A stretch of 64,000 nucleotides of DNA from Porphyra umbilicalis. Its lineage: Eukaryota > Rhodophyta > Bangiophyceae > Bangiales > Bangiaceae. A model generated the notes under the pieces. That model saw only the letters and a list, made by a program, of their open reading frames with translations, ran no database searches and was not told the origin of the DNA. This document shows, one piece after another, positions 54,665 through 64,000 of the stretch; position 1 is the stretch's first letter; each line of letters begins with the position of its first letter. A program made the translations under genes and the position numbers. The stretch spans positions 372,001 to 436,000 of the forward strand of contig KV918782.1 of assembly GCA_002049455.2 (NCBI GenBank), in the 5' to 3' direction.

Positions 54665-54805
54665 CTCGGGAGTTGGTACCCGCCAGACGAACGCCAGGCT
54701 AAACGAACAAAAAACAAACGATGATTCCGTCTGGCATTCGTCTGTCCGTCTTCTGGCGATCGTCTGACAAACGAGCGCCAGACGCGAGCCAGACGAAATC
54801 CAGTT
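54665..54805. repeat. Cluster of CCAGACGAA / TTCGTCTGG words
   Basis: At least six copies of GCCAGACG or its complement in 140 bp, in alternating orientation, giving local hairpin potential. A related cluster lies at 55955-56085 in the same orientation (shared order GATCGTCTGACAAACG / GACCGTCTGTCAAACG, then GCCAGACG, then TTTCGTAAG or CTTACGAAA). Confidence 0.6.
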
Positions 54806-55954
54806 TCGTAAGATCGGTGACTCGAAGGGTCCTGGCACGTGAGCGGACCAAATCTAGAGCGGGCAGGTCAAGCCCTTGTGAGTGGGCTGGCTTGTGAAGA
54901 AATAATTATTTTCCCTACTGACCATCTGCTTGCGGACTTCGCATCGTTACGAGGACGAATGGTGCGAACTGAGACGCCTGAAGGCCGCTCTCCGATGGCT
55001 ATGGTGCTACGTTGTTTACAGCTGCGCGCAACAACTGAGTATGCTGTAACAGGAGAAATTGCGTGGCCTGTGGCCTCCCAGGGAGCGCTGTGAGCGTGTT
55101 TCTTTCTAAATTTTGAATTCACGTGGTCAGGAGAGGGCGCGAGTGGAAGCAAGAGAGGGTCCGCTGTGCATTTGAGAAGAGGAGGCCTCTGTTCGTCTTG
55201 CCCTGCACAGCCTCGAACCACCTCCACCATTATCGGGGCCGCTCTCTTCGACTTCTCTGTTGCATGGTTGCCTTTTTTACTTACTCCCTTCTTGTTGAAT
55301 ATTGCAACCAGAGGTATGCGCAGGGGGTGGCGGCGGTCTTTGTGCGAGATCAGAGGCCACCGTCATGCCTCTGCGGCGCCCCCTGCCGGGAGTAGTTGTA
55401 GGATGTGAGGAGCGGGTTGGGGAGGTCGGTGATACTTGCGCCGGTGGCGGCGTAGCACGTTGAATGAGAGTCAGATGGTGGTAGGTGGTTGGTCTTTGGA
55501 CCTACGTACCAGCCTATGCTGCCAGCTGATGACGCGGTGGGGCGCGGCTGAGCGGGAGGGAACCTGTGGGGAGCAGTTGAGTGGCATGATGCGATGGCTA
55601 ATAGATATAGCGCTGACAGGGAGGCTGCGGATGGCGTGAGGAGGGCGTGGGTGTTTTGGCGAGGAGGTGCGGTCGCGAGGCGGTAGGTACAGCGGTGGGG
55701 TAGTGGGTTTAGCGGCGGGGTCGTAGATGAGGTGAAGGGATAGTAGGTGGGGCTGCGGGGTGGCGATACTGGACTGCCGGGGTCCCTGGCCGGCCCGTAC
55801 GGGCGGCCAGGACGAAACGGTTGAATGGCTGGGCTAAGCTATAGTCTCTAACACGAAATACAAAAGTAGTGCACCCACACAATGACCCAGAGAATCACAT
55901 ACATGGATCTGCTGACACCTGCTCTCATGGCCTATCCAGCGTGGTCGATATGCC

Positions 55955-56085
55955 CAAGCGTTCTGTCAAACGAAACGTAGACGAAGAAAACTCACGGCAA
56001 GCTTACGAACGGGCAGACGAAAACCCGTTCGTCTGGCGACCGTCTGTCAAACGCCTGCCAGACGAATGGCTTACGAAACCGGCTT
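55955..56085. repeat. Second cluster of CCAGACGAA / TTCGTCTGG words
   Basis: Relative of 54665-54805, 1.3 kb away. Together they may be subterminal arrays of one element of about 1.4 kb; no target duplication was recognised. Confidence 0.55.
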
Positions 56086-57438
56086 TCGTTTGTTTGGTGC
56101 CAACCTTCCATGGTGACGCAGGTGCCCACGTGATGCTGTGCGCGGGCCTGTGACGAGGAGAGGGCGGCGCCGTGCGCGTGGCCCGTGCGAGGGGGTGGTG
56201 GCGTCGCGATGGCGAAACTGGGCGTGCGGGATGCCGCGCAGCTGACCGCGCGGTACGTGGTGGGGGGAGGTGAAGACGCCGCTGGCTTTCCGGTGGCAGC
56301 ACCTACGGCGGCGGCGGCGGCCCCTGCGCCCGCGCCTCTTGCTGCGATAGGCTTGCTCCTGGCAACAAGCCTAGCCACCATGGACGAGGAGGCGGGAGTG
56401 GCGTGGCGTTTGCCCCGGGGGGTGGGTCGGCTGCGCGGTAGCGGCGGCGGAGGCGGACGCAGGTGTGAAGCCGGAGGGCTGGCGGGGGTGAGGTTGTCGG
56501 CGAGCGGCGCGTGACTTGGGATGGTCGCAAGTACGGCGTCGCCTGCGCAGTGGAGCTTAACTGGGGGTGGGATACAAAAGCCATTCTGGTAATGTGAACA
56601 GCAAGTCTTCATGTGGAAAGTCATGCGGTGAGTCAAAAACCACACACATCAGCACTGTTTTGTGGTGACCCTTGTTGGATCCACGGCTCAGCGTCGAATG
56701 ATTGGCCAGCGTTGCGCCACAGGTGCCCAAATCCCACAAATTACGGCAGTCCCCACATGCCGCTGTGGAACGCGCTACGGCAGTTTCACCCGTGTATTGC
56801 TGTCTTCCCAATGTTGGCCAATGCTGTCGATGTCAAGAGGGGTGATCAAAACGGCTCGGGCGCGCGCGCCTGCCCGTGGACGCCCGCAGGGACATGGAAA
56901 TAAAATCCAATGCAGGGCATGAAAAATATAGCCACGTGCCAAGTGAAGCGCGACGCGGCATGCTTAAAGTCTAAATAATGCTTCGGAACTTACACAAATA
57001 GATGGGCTTTCATCACAGAACAACTCCAGGCCAGGGAGTCTTCGCGTACGGGCTTTCAGTTTCAAGGACACAGGACAAGTCGCTGTGATGCAAGTCTGCG
57101 CATCAGCGGCGCACCGAACAAAGCCCGCCCACTTCGCGCTCGCATGACCCCCACACCGACCCGCGCCGCCACATCGGCCGCTTGACGGCCAACGGCCGTG
57201 GCGCCCCCAACCCGCCCCTTTGTCTTCACTTCTCTTGTCCCCCATTGTCATCCTCTGGCGTCTCCTCTTTCTTGTTACTCATTGCCCTTGCATCGGGCCC
57301 TTCGTCGCCTACCGTTCAACGTCGCTCGATTGCGCGTCACCTCCACGCTCGCCCCCTCGTCTGACGCGCCCCACTGCCTCTGCCTGCCCGACTTTCTCCG
57401 TTTTCCATCCTCTTGCGCTGCCGACCTGCGCTCTCACC

Positions 57439-60400
57439 ATGTCTTTTGGGGGCGGCACGCCCTTTGCGGCGGCGCCGCTGTTTGGCGCCACCCCCGCCTT
57501 TGGGGCCACCCCCGGCGCGTCCACGACGCCCGCCACCGGCCTCTTTGGCGCCGCCGCCCCCGCCGCCGCCCCCACTGGCGGCCTCTTTGGCGGCGGCGCG
57601 GCTGCCGGGGGCGCCGCCGCCGGCGGAGGCCTGTTTGGGTCGGGATCGCGCCCCGGGGGCGCGACGGGGGGCTTTGGCGCGCCCGCCACCGGCGCCGCCG
57701 GTGGGTGGGGGGCCCCCGCCGCCGGCACGAGCGCGTTTGGCGCCCCCGCCGCCGGCACGGGCGCGTTTGGCGCTCCCGCCGCTGCCACGAGCGCGTTTGG
57801 CGCCCCCGGCACGGGCGCCTTCGGGTCGGCCGCCGCCGCGCCCGCGACCGGCGTGTTTGGCGCCCCCGCCGCCGGCGCGGCGGGCGGGTGGGGCGCGCCC
57901 GCCCCCGCCGCCGGCGGGGGTGGCCTCTTTGGCAGCGGCGCCACCGCCGCGGGCAGCGGCGGGGGCCTCTTTGGCGGCGGCGGCGCGGCGCTGGGCACGT
58001 TTGGCGGCGCCGCCGCCAAGGGCACGTCGCACACCCCCTACGCGGCCACGACCGTCCAAGACGGGTCCAACACCGTGCCCTACACCTCCATCACCATGAT
58101 GCCCGCGTACAAGGGCTACTCCCCAGAGGAGCTGCGGATGGAAGACTATGAAGCGGGCAACAAGGGTGGTGGGGGGGGGGGGGCGCTGCAGCGGGGGGGG
58201 GGGGGCTCTTTGGCGCCCCCGCGCTCTCGTCGGGCGGCGGGCTGTTTGGCGGCGGCGCCACGACCAGCGCGTTTGGCTCCACCGCAGCGCCGGGCAGCAC
58301 GGGCGGGTGGGGGGGCTTTGGGGCCACGTCGGGCGCTGGGGGGCTCGGCGGCACCGCCGGCGGGGGCGCTTTTGGGTTGGCCGCCCCCGCCGGCGGCGGC
58401 GCCTTTGGCGCGGCCGCCCCCGCGGGCGGCGTCGGGGGCCTCTTTGGCGGCGGAGCAGCCGGCGGCGGCGGCAAGGGCGCCTTTGGCTCGACCCCCGCGG
58501 CGGGGGGCGGCTTGTTTGGCGCCCCCGCCCCGGTGGCCGGCGGCGGCGGCGCGTTTGGGGGGGGGGTGCCACCGGTGGCAGCCTCTTTGTCGGCGCCGCC
58601 ACGGGCGGCGCGTTTGGCTCCACCCCCGCCGCGGGAGGCGCGGCGGCGGGCGGTGGGGGGCTCTTTGGGGGGGGCGCCACGGGCGGCACGGGCGCGTTTG
58701 GCTCCACCCCCGCGGGTGGGGGTTTTGGCGCGCCGGCGCCCGGCGCTGCCGCCGCCGGCGGGGGCCTGTTTGGCAGCGGCGCCACGGCTGGCGGCGGCGG
58801 CGCCACGGGCGGCGGGGGCTTGTTTGGCTCTGCCCCGCCGGCGGGCGGCGCCGCCGCCACGGGCGGGGGCCTCTTTGGCGGCTTTGGCGCCACCCCAGCA
58901 ACGTCGGCGCCGGCGCCAGCGGGCGGGGGGGGGCTGTTTGGCTCCACCGCCGCCGCGCCGGCGGGCGGCGCGGCGGGCACGGGCACGGGCGGGGGCCTGT
59001 TTGGGGGCTTTGGCGGCGCCTTTGGCGCGCCGCCCGCGGCGAGCGGCGGCGGCACGGGCGCCGCCGGTGGGGGGCTGTTTGGTGGCGCCCCCGCCGGTGG
59101 CGGGGGGGCCGGCGCCACGTCGGGCGGCGGAGGGCTGTTTGGGAACTTTGGCGGCGGCCTGGGCGGCGCCGCCGGCGGCGGCGGCTTGGGGGGGGGGGGG
59201 GGCTCTTTGGCGCCGCCCCCGCACCGTCGACGGCGGGGGCGGGCGGGGGGCTGTTTGGGGGGGGGGGCTCGGCGGCGGCCTCGGGGGACTCGGGGGGGGC
59301 ACCACGGGCGGCTTTGGGGGCTTTGGCTTGGGCCTCGGCGGTAGCACCGCCGCGCAGCAGCAGCAGCAGCAGCAGCAGCTGCAGCAGCAACAGCAGCAGG
59401 CCCAGGCGGCGGCCGCCGCCGCCGCCAACCCGTCCCTCGTCGCGCGGCTGGGGGATCACCCGTTTGGCACCTCGGCGCTCTTTGCGTCTGCCGGCGGCGG
59501 CGGCGGCGCGGTCGTGGCCGCCACCCCCACGCCCGCCGCGTTTGCGCCACCGTCTGGCGGCCGCGGCGCCGTTGCCATCTCCCGCCGCAGCGGCGGCGCG
59601 GCGAGCCTCCTCCGCCACCCGGCGCGCCGCGCCGGCGCGGCGCGCGCCGGCGCCGCCACCGCGTCGGGGGCGGTGGCGCTCGCCTCGTGGGGCGCTCCGC
59701 CCGTGCCGCCGTCGGCCTTTTTCGCGCGCCCGCCGGGCGGCGGCGGCGGCGGCGGCGGCGCGGGCGCCGCCGACGCGCCGCCGCCAGGCGGCGGCGCGTT
59801 TGCGCCCGGCAGCTCCCTGGTGCGCGCCGCCTCGCGGGCGGCTACGATTAAGCGGCTGGTGTTGGAGCCGCCGCCGCCCGTGGCGGCGCCGCCACCGCCG
59901 CCGGCAGAGGCCGACGCGGGTGAGGAGGCGGCGTCGGCGGCGGCGGCGGCCGACCCGTCGCCGTCGGCGGGTGCGTGCTGGGGCGGCGCAACGACGCCCG
60001 GGCGGGGGCGCCCGCTGGTGCGGTCGTCGACGCCCGGGACGCGGGGGGGTGGACCCCGCGCGGCGCGCCGTCGCCGGCGCGCCGCGGCCGGCCGGCGTCG
60101 ACGCCCGCGGCGGCGGGCGGCGGCGGCGGCGGCACGCCCGCGAGTGGCGGCGGCGGCGGGCGCACGAGTCCTGCGGACACCCCCTCCCGCCGCCGCCTGT
60201 CGGTCGCCGACGCGCTGTCCGACGCGGCCGAAGACGGCGACGCACCGTTGGCGTCGGCGGGGCGGCGGCCGCCGCCGCGCGCCGTCGGCCGCACCGACGC
60301 GGGGGGCGGGAGCGGCCTTCGGGGGGGCGCCACCCCGTCGGGGCGCCCGCGGCGGCCGTCGGCGCGCCCGCCGCGGGGCGTCAAGGCCGACGCTGCGGCC

Positions 60401-60883
60401 GGCCGGGCCGGCTCCACGGCGGTGGTGGGTGGCGCGCCCGCCGACCGCCCCGACCTGCCCTACCTGACGGAGCCCGACTACTACACGCGGCCGTCGATGG
60501 AGGAGCTCGCCGCGGCGCCGGCCGCCGACTTGGCGTCCGTGACGGGCTTTACGGTCGGCCGCACGGGCGTTGGGGAAGTCACCTGGACGACGCCCGTGGA
60601 CGTGCGGGGCTTGGACGTGAATGGCACCCTCGAGCTGCAGCCGCGGCAGGTGTCGATGGACGCTGACGCGGTCGGCGCGGCCGCCCTCAACGCCCCAGCG
60701 ACGGTGCGGCTCGTCGGCGTGTGGCGGCGGGACAAGGCGACGGGCGCGCCACGGCGGGGGGCCGCTGCCGACGCGGCGATGCGCAAGAAGCTGCGCGCGC
60801 ACTGCGAGGCGGCGGGGCTGACGTGGGGGGGGTACGACGGGGAGGGGGGGGTGTGGCAATTTCAAGTGGAACACTTTTTGTAA
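57439..60883 (+). CDS. Nup98-type GLFG nucleoporin without a Nup96 part; five frame breaks at G runs
   Basis: Nup98 proteins line the nuclear pore channel; their GLFG repeats bind transport receptors. ATG at 57439 (ACC-ATG-T); about 1,147 residues if the breaks are artefacts. GLFG/FG repeats fill residues 1-190 and 245-635. A GLEBS motif, the Gle2/Rae1 binding site, lies between at about 194-242 (PYTSITMMPAYKGYS, EELRMEDY). A poly-Q run lies near 640-655, an IKRLVLEPP motif near 805, and a Nup98 autoproteolytic-domain fold near 1007-1147 (DYYTRPSMEEL, GFTVGRTGVGEV, VWQFQVEHF). The protein stops one residue after the HF of the cleavage motif. Each frame break (58171-58205, 58557-58566, 59188-59202, 59257-59267, 60043-60049) is a run of 7-15 G with one base too few. 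The domain assignment is firm; a pseudogene is the alternative. Confidence 0.88.
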
Positions 60884-61644
60884 GGGGGGGGGTCGCGGGG
60901 GGGAGGGTGTGGAAACTGTTGGAGGGGGGTGGGCAGTTGTGCGGCCTGCGGTGAAGCGCCAGTTGGTGCGGGTGGGGGGACGCGCTTCCGTGACGAGACG
61001 CTTGCTGAGGGCCCCACCCGTTGGCGGGGGGTGCTGCCCCTGCCCGTGCCTGATTTCCTGTGCGGTCTCAAGGGCGGTCGCGGGGGAGGTGTGGCGGCGC
61101 CCAGCAGTGGAGGCTCGCGCCCGCGGCGGGCAATGGCGGGTCAGTCCCAAGCGTTGGTCACGACGGGGTGTCATGCGCCTTTTTCGTAACCATGCCAAGC
61201 CGTGTCGCCACCCGTGCCGCGCCGCGTGACGGCGACCATGGGCCATGACAAGGACTTTCCCATGCGGGGGCAATGGAGACGCGTCGGAGCGAGCGCCCGA
61301 AAGGAGCAATCGTACGAGGGAACCCAAGAGAGAGGGACTTGAATACACAGGAGGGATAAAACACGTGCAGGGACGCAGCCAGGGCGCCGCGGGGTAGCCA
61401 GCGCGCCCGCCGCCCGTACGGGCCGTTGCTTCGCTCCCCATTGCGTCTCCGAGTTCTATGTCTTCCCACCATGGCGGCGCGAGAAACGATCGCGCGAGCA
61501 GCCGCCGCCTGGCCAACGGCGACCAAGCCTTGCCCTCACTACGGTCGCGCCAACGGCGGCAGAGCCACGCCACAAAACCGCGCGACGGGACTGCGCCGGC
61601 CATGACCGCCGCGTCAACGTCAACGGGCCAGCCCGTTTCGTGGC
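60884..61644. other. Convergent intergenic region between Nup98 and F-box genes
   Basis: The two genes meet tail to tail here with 761 bases between their stops. No ORF of note and no obvious poly(A) AATAAA on either strand. The first 40 bases after the Nup98 stop are G-rich. Confidence 0.55.
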
Positions 61645-63102
61645 CTACAGTCGGCAGACACGCCCAGCCCCGCGGCTGGCGGCGTGCCGCCCCCACGCCA
61701 TGCATAAGTGGCGGGTGCCGACACACGCCGCGTGGCCGACCGCCTCGGCGACCGCTGCCGCGTCGGTGGTGCCGGCGTTGGCGACGCGCACCGCCTCCCA
61801 CACCACGTGGCGCTCTAGGCCCGCCCAGTGGGCGTCGCACCGCCGCGCGCGGGCGAGCAGCGGCCACGCGTCCACGACGCCGTCATGCACGGCGACGAGA
61901 AAGTCGAGGAAGGGCGTGACGGTGGCGGCATCAACCCGCGGGTCGCCCTCCAGAAAGCGGACGACGGGGCCCTCTAGCCGACGGTTGGTCGCCGCGTCGA
62001 CCCACCACCCAAAGTGCGGACGCTGGGGGGCCGCCGCGGGGACACCCACGGCGGGACCGTCGCCGCCGCCCACCCGCTCCCGCACCAGCCGCCGGAGCGT
62101 GGCCGCCCGGCCCGTGCGCACGCGGAGGTCGGAGAGCACGGCGGGCATGCCCTGGTTGCCGTCCCAGGGCACCTTCTCCTTGGGCGTGAGGGGCTTCGTG
62201 AGAAAAAAAGCGATCCGCAGCACCGCCCACACGTTTAAGAACCGTTCCGACCTGCCGTCGCGGGTACAGCGATACCAGTGAAACTGGGAGATTGGGTGGT
62301 ACAACGCGTACTGGGGGATGCCCCACACCCGCACCGCCATGTCCGCCGACACGCCATGGTGCTTGCACGTGCGGCAGCGGCCGCGGCTGCCCGGCCGCGC
62401 GCGGCTCGCCAAGCCCGTCGGGTGGGCGGCGAGGAGGTGGTCCGCCCACGCGAGGAGGTTTGTGCCGCTCGCCTCGGCAGCCGTTCGCGACGCCCACGGG
62501 CGGGCCAGCGTCATCACCGCGCGGAGGGTGTGGAGGGTGGCGCGGCCTTGCACGGCCGCCGCCTTCTGGGGGATCAGCGGGGGCCCTGGCGAGGGGTCCT
62601 GACACCCGTAGCAGCACGCGACGCGCCTCTGCCGCGACATCCACCGCTCTGACACCGTGGACCCGTCCCCCAACACCGCCATGGCAATGGCCGCATAGAT
62701 GGGGTCGTCGGCACACGCCGCGCGGAGGCCGACCGAAACGTCGGCCACCGCCAGCCGGTCGGCGACGCTCAGGTGGTGGAGCACGAGCAGCACCACCTCG
62801 TCGGGAAGGTCCACAAGCGTCGCCCGTGGCAGCGGCGGTTGCCGCTTGGACTTGTGATGGTGGCGGGCGCCCGCCCCCGACGCTGCTGCGGCGTCGGTGG
62901 CGGCGGTACTGACGGCGACGGCCGACCCGACTGACCCTGTGTCGGCCACAGCGGGCGCCATCGCCGCCGCCTTCACCGTCGGCACCGTGCGGGGGGGCCC
63001 CACCACATGGAAAGACCCCCCAGCGGCCCCATCACCGTGGCGGCGGCGCTTGGCAGCGGGGGGTGCAGCCGCCTCCGCGCCGGTTGGGCCGCCAGGTGCC
63101 AT
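61645..63102 (-). CDS. F-box protein of unknown substrate, single exon
   Basis: F-box proteins bring substrates to SCF ubiquitin ligases through Skp1. Start ATG at 63102 in a GTC-ATG-G context; 485 residues. The frame is open upstream to 63258 but only with non-ATG codons. Residues 1-95 are low-complexity Ala/Pro with a basic patch (AKRRRHG, HHHKSKR) that may be a nuclear signal. The F-box is at about 96-135 (LVDLPDEVVLLVLHHLSVAD, then LRAACADDPIY). The rest has no LRR, Kelch or WD repeats. It carries CCYGC and CRTCKHHG, which could bind zinc, and an aromatic stretch around PISQFHWYRC. The frame is unbroken and codon use matches the other host genes. Confidence 0.75.
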   Translation of the reverse strand: MAPGGPTGAEAAAPPAAKRRRHGDGAAGGSFHVVGPPRTVPTVKAAAMAPAVADTGSVGSAVAVSTAATDAAAASGAGARHHHKSKRQPPLPRATLVDLPDEVVLLVLHHLSVADRLAVADVSVGLRAACADDPIYAAIAMAVLGDGSTVSERWMSRQRRVACCYGCQDPSPGPPLIPQKAAAVQGRATLHTLRAVMTLARPWASRTAAEASGTNLLAWADHLLAAHPTGLASRARPGSRGRCRTCKHHGVSADMAVRVWGIPQYALYHPISQFHWYRCTRDGRSERFLNVWAVLRIAFFLTKPLTPKEKVPWDGNQGMPAVLSDLRVRTGRAATLRRLVRERVGGGDGPAVGVPAAAPQRPHFGWWVDAATNRRLEGPVVRFLEGDPRVDAATVTPFLDFLVAVHDGVVDAWPLLARARRCDAHWAGLERHVVWEAVRVANAGTTDAAAVAEAVGHAACVGTRHLCMAWGRHAASRGAGRVCRL

Positions 63103-64000
63103 GACGCCACCCCAGCCAACCCGGCGGGACGGCTGGCGGCCGCACGCAAACACCGTCTCGCAGGAGTCGACGGCGTTGGCGACGCCCCGCAGCAAGCAGG
63201 GCGAGAAGGACGTGGCGACGGGGGGAGGGAAAGGATGCGACTTGCCTCGGACCGGCACGGCGGCGGGTCGGCCACTGTGGACAGTGGACCTCGGGCAAGG
63301 CGGGCGGGCGCCAGCGGCGGGAGGAACAGGTCAGGGCAGGGGACGGGCAAGCGGGACGGCGGCGTGGCGTCGTCGGCACCCGCCAGCGGCGAGCCGCGGC
63401 TGCAAGCACACCGCGCTGGCGGGTGCCGGGTCAGTGGCCGCTTGCGTGCCGCAAGCGCTGGCGGAAGGGCGGTCGGCAGCGCGACACCCAGACCGCGATC
63501 ACGTCGCGTCGGCTCCCGCAACGCTCGTGCATCCGGTCGTGATGGGAAGGATGGCCGACGCGGTCGACCCCGATCGCGATCGACTGACGCGCGTGGCCAC
63601 CGACGATGAGGGGGGGGGTTACGTGTCGCTGGGCGGCGGCCGTCGTGCACCGCGCTGTTTGCCGTCCAGCTGGACCCCTGCAAGTGTGCTCACATCTCAA
63701 GCCAGAGGGCAGGCAGCGCCTGCATGAAGGCCACATGCACGTGAGCCCCCCGCAAACGAGCGCCACGCAACCCCCACGCCCCTCCCCGCGGGGAGGGGTG
63801 GACAAGGCCAGCGGCTGGTGGTCTTGCCCTCCCTGTGGAAGTCGACCTCAGCACTCCCACTCCCCCTACAGGTACCCCCCCACACTGCTGCTGCAAAAGA
63901 TCCGACTGTCTTGTGCCAACCAGGAACCAAAACGTGACCGGTTTCAGGGGGGTCGTGCTCGCCACAGGGGAGCGTTCAATAAGGTCGGTGCGATACGGGG
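63103..64000. other. Upstream region of the F-box gene, no further gene seen
   Basis: GC-rich with overlapping ORFs on both strands and no motif. The first 150 bases may be F-box leader sequence. The window ends without a new gene start. Confidence 0.45.

Larger units (their letters stand above)
53005..57438. other. Repeat-rich intergenic region upstream of the nucleoporin gene
   Basis: No gene recognised. It contains two CACTG-family right termini (about 53890-53967 and 57020-57061), two clusters of CCAGACGAA words, and a G-rich stretch with short tandem similarity at 55320-55770. The 250 bases before the nucleoporin ATG are C/T-rich and open in that frame, which is likely leader sequence. 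Confidence 0.5.

Noticed and set aside
57220-57438. N-terminal extension of the nucleoporin upstream of 57439
   Set aside because: The extension has no ATG, is C/T-rich and unlike FG sequence; the ATG at 57439 starts directly with GLFG-type repeats and has a fair context.
1-64000. tRNA, rRNA or snRNA genes
   Set aside because: I looked for cloverleaf-like arms and conserved rRNA blocks by eye and saw none; a covariance-model scan (for example tRNAscan-SE, Infernal) would be decisive.

Overview
This 64 kb window looks like nuclear DNA from a GC-rich, repeat-laden eukaryote. Three genes show this. A MOV10/SDE3-type RNA helicase has GT-AG introns whose junctions keep the reading frame. There is also a GLFG nucleoporin of the Nup98 class and an F-box protein. 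Coding DNA uses G/C-ending codons strongly, while several repeat-derived stretches are AT-richer. A GC-rich alga (for example a bangiophyte red alga) would fit, but nothing in the sequence fixes the lineage. No tRNA, rRNA, CRISPR array or prokaryotic operon was seen.

Layout. 0.6-2.0 kb: a possible Ala/Lys-rich protein (minus strand). 3.77-5.59 kb: one arm of a pair of almost identical 1,823-bp inverted repeats; the other arm is at 15.29-17.11 kb. 5.6-6.4 kb: the broken end of an acidic protein. 6.4-10.4 kb: GC-rich, repeat-derived sequence with no assignable gene. 10.4-14.7 kb: the MOV10-like helicase, four exons, minus strand. 14.94-20.43 kb: a pogo-superfamily DNA transposon with TIRs and TA target duplications, into which the right arm of the inverted repeat has inserted. 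20.4-24.8 kb: AT-richer repeats and hairpins. 24.81-29.15 kb: a 4.3 kb segment bounded by ~75-bp inverted termini that begin CACTG. 29.7-34.5 kb: a second, more decayed pogo element carrying two inverted 398-bp MITEs. 34.5-39.0 kb: no gene recognised. 39.0-39.8 kb: a hAT-like MITE with an 8-bp duplication. 39.85-40.9 kb: a diverged copy of the 6.5-7.2 kb repeat. 41.4-53.0 kb: a nested complex in which the ends of an unfamiliar transposase-like gene (41.4-41.9 and 50.65-53.0 kb) lie on either side of a chromodomain Ty3/gypsy retrotransposon (44.3-50.0 kb, minus strand) and a well-formed ORF of unknown function on the opposite strand (42.1-43.8 kb). 53.0-57.4 kb: repeats. 57.4-60.9 kb: Nup98-like gene (plus). 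61.6-63.1 kb: F-box gene (minus), convergent with Nup98.

Two themes run through the window. First, the two best host genes and one transposase lose frame at seven G/C homopolymers, always by one base in the same direction. That pattern looks more like under-called homopolymers in the assembly than seven independent mutations. Second, transposons are layered on transposons, and the order of insertion can partly be read. The host genes are not an operon and have no evident functional link to one another.
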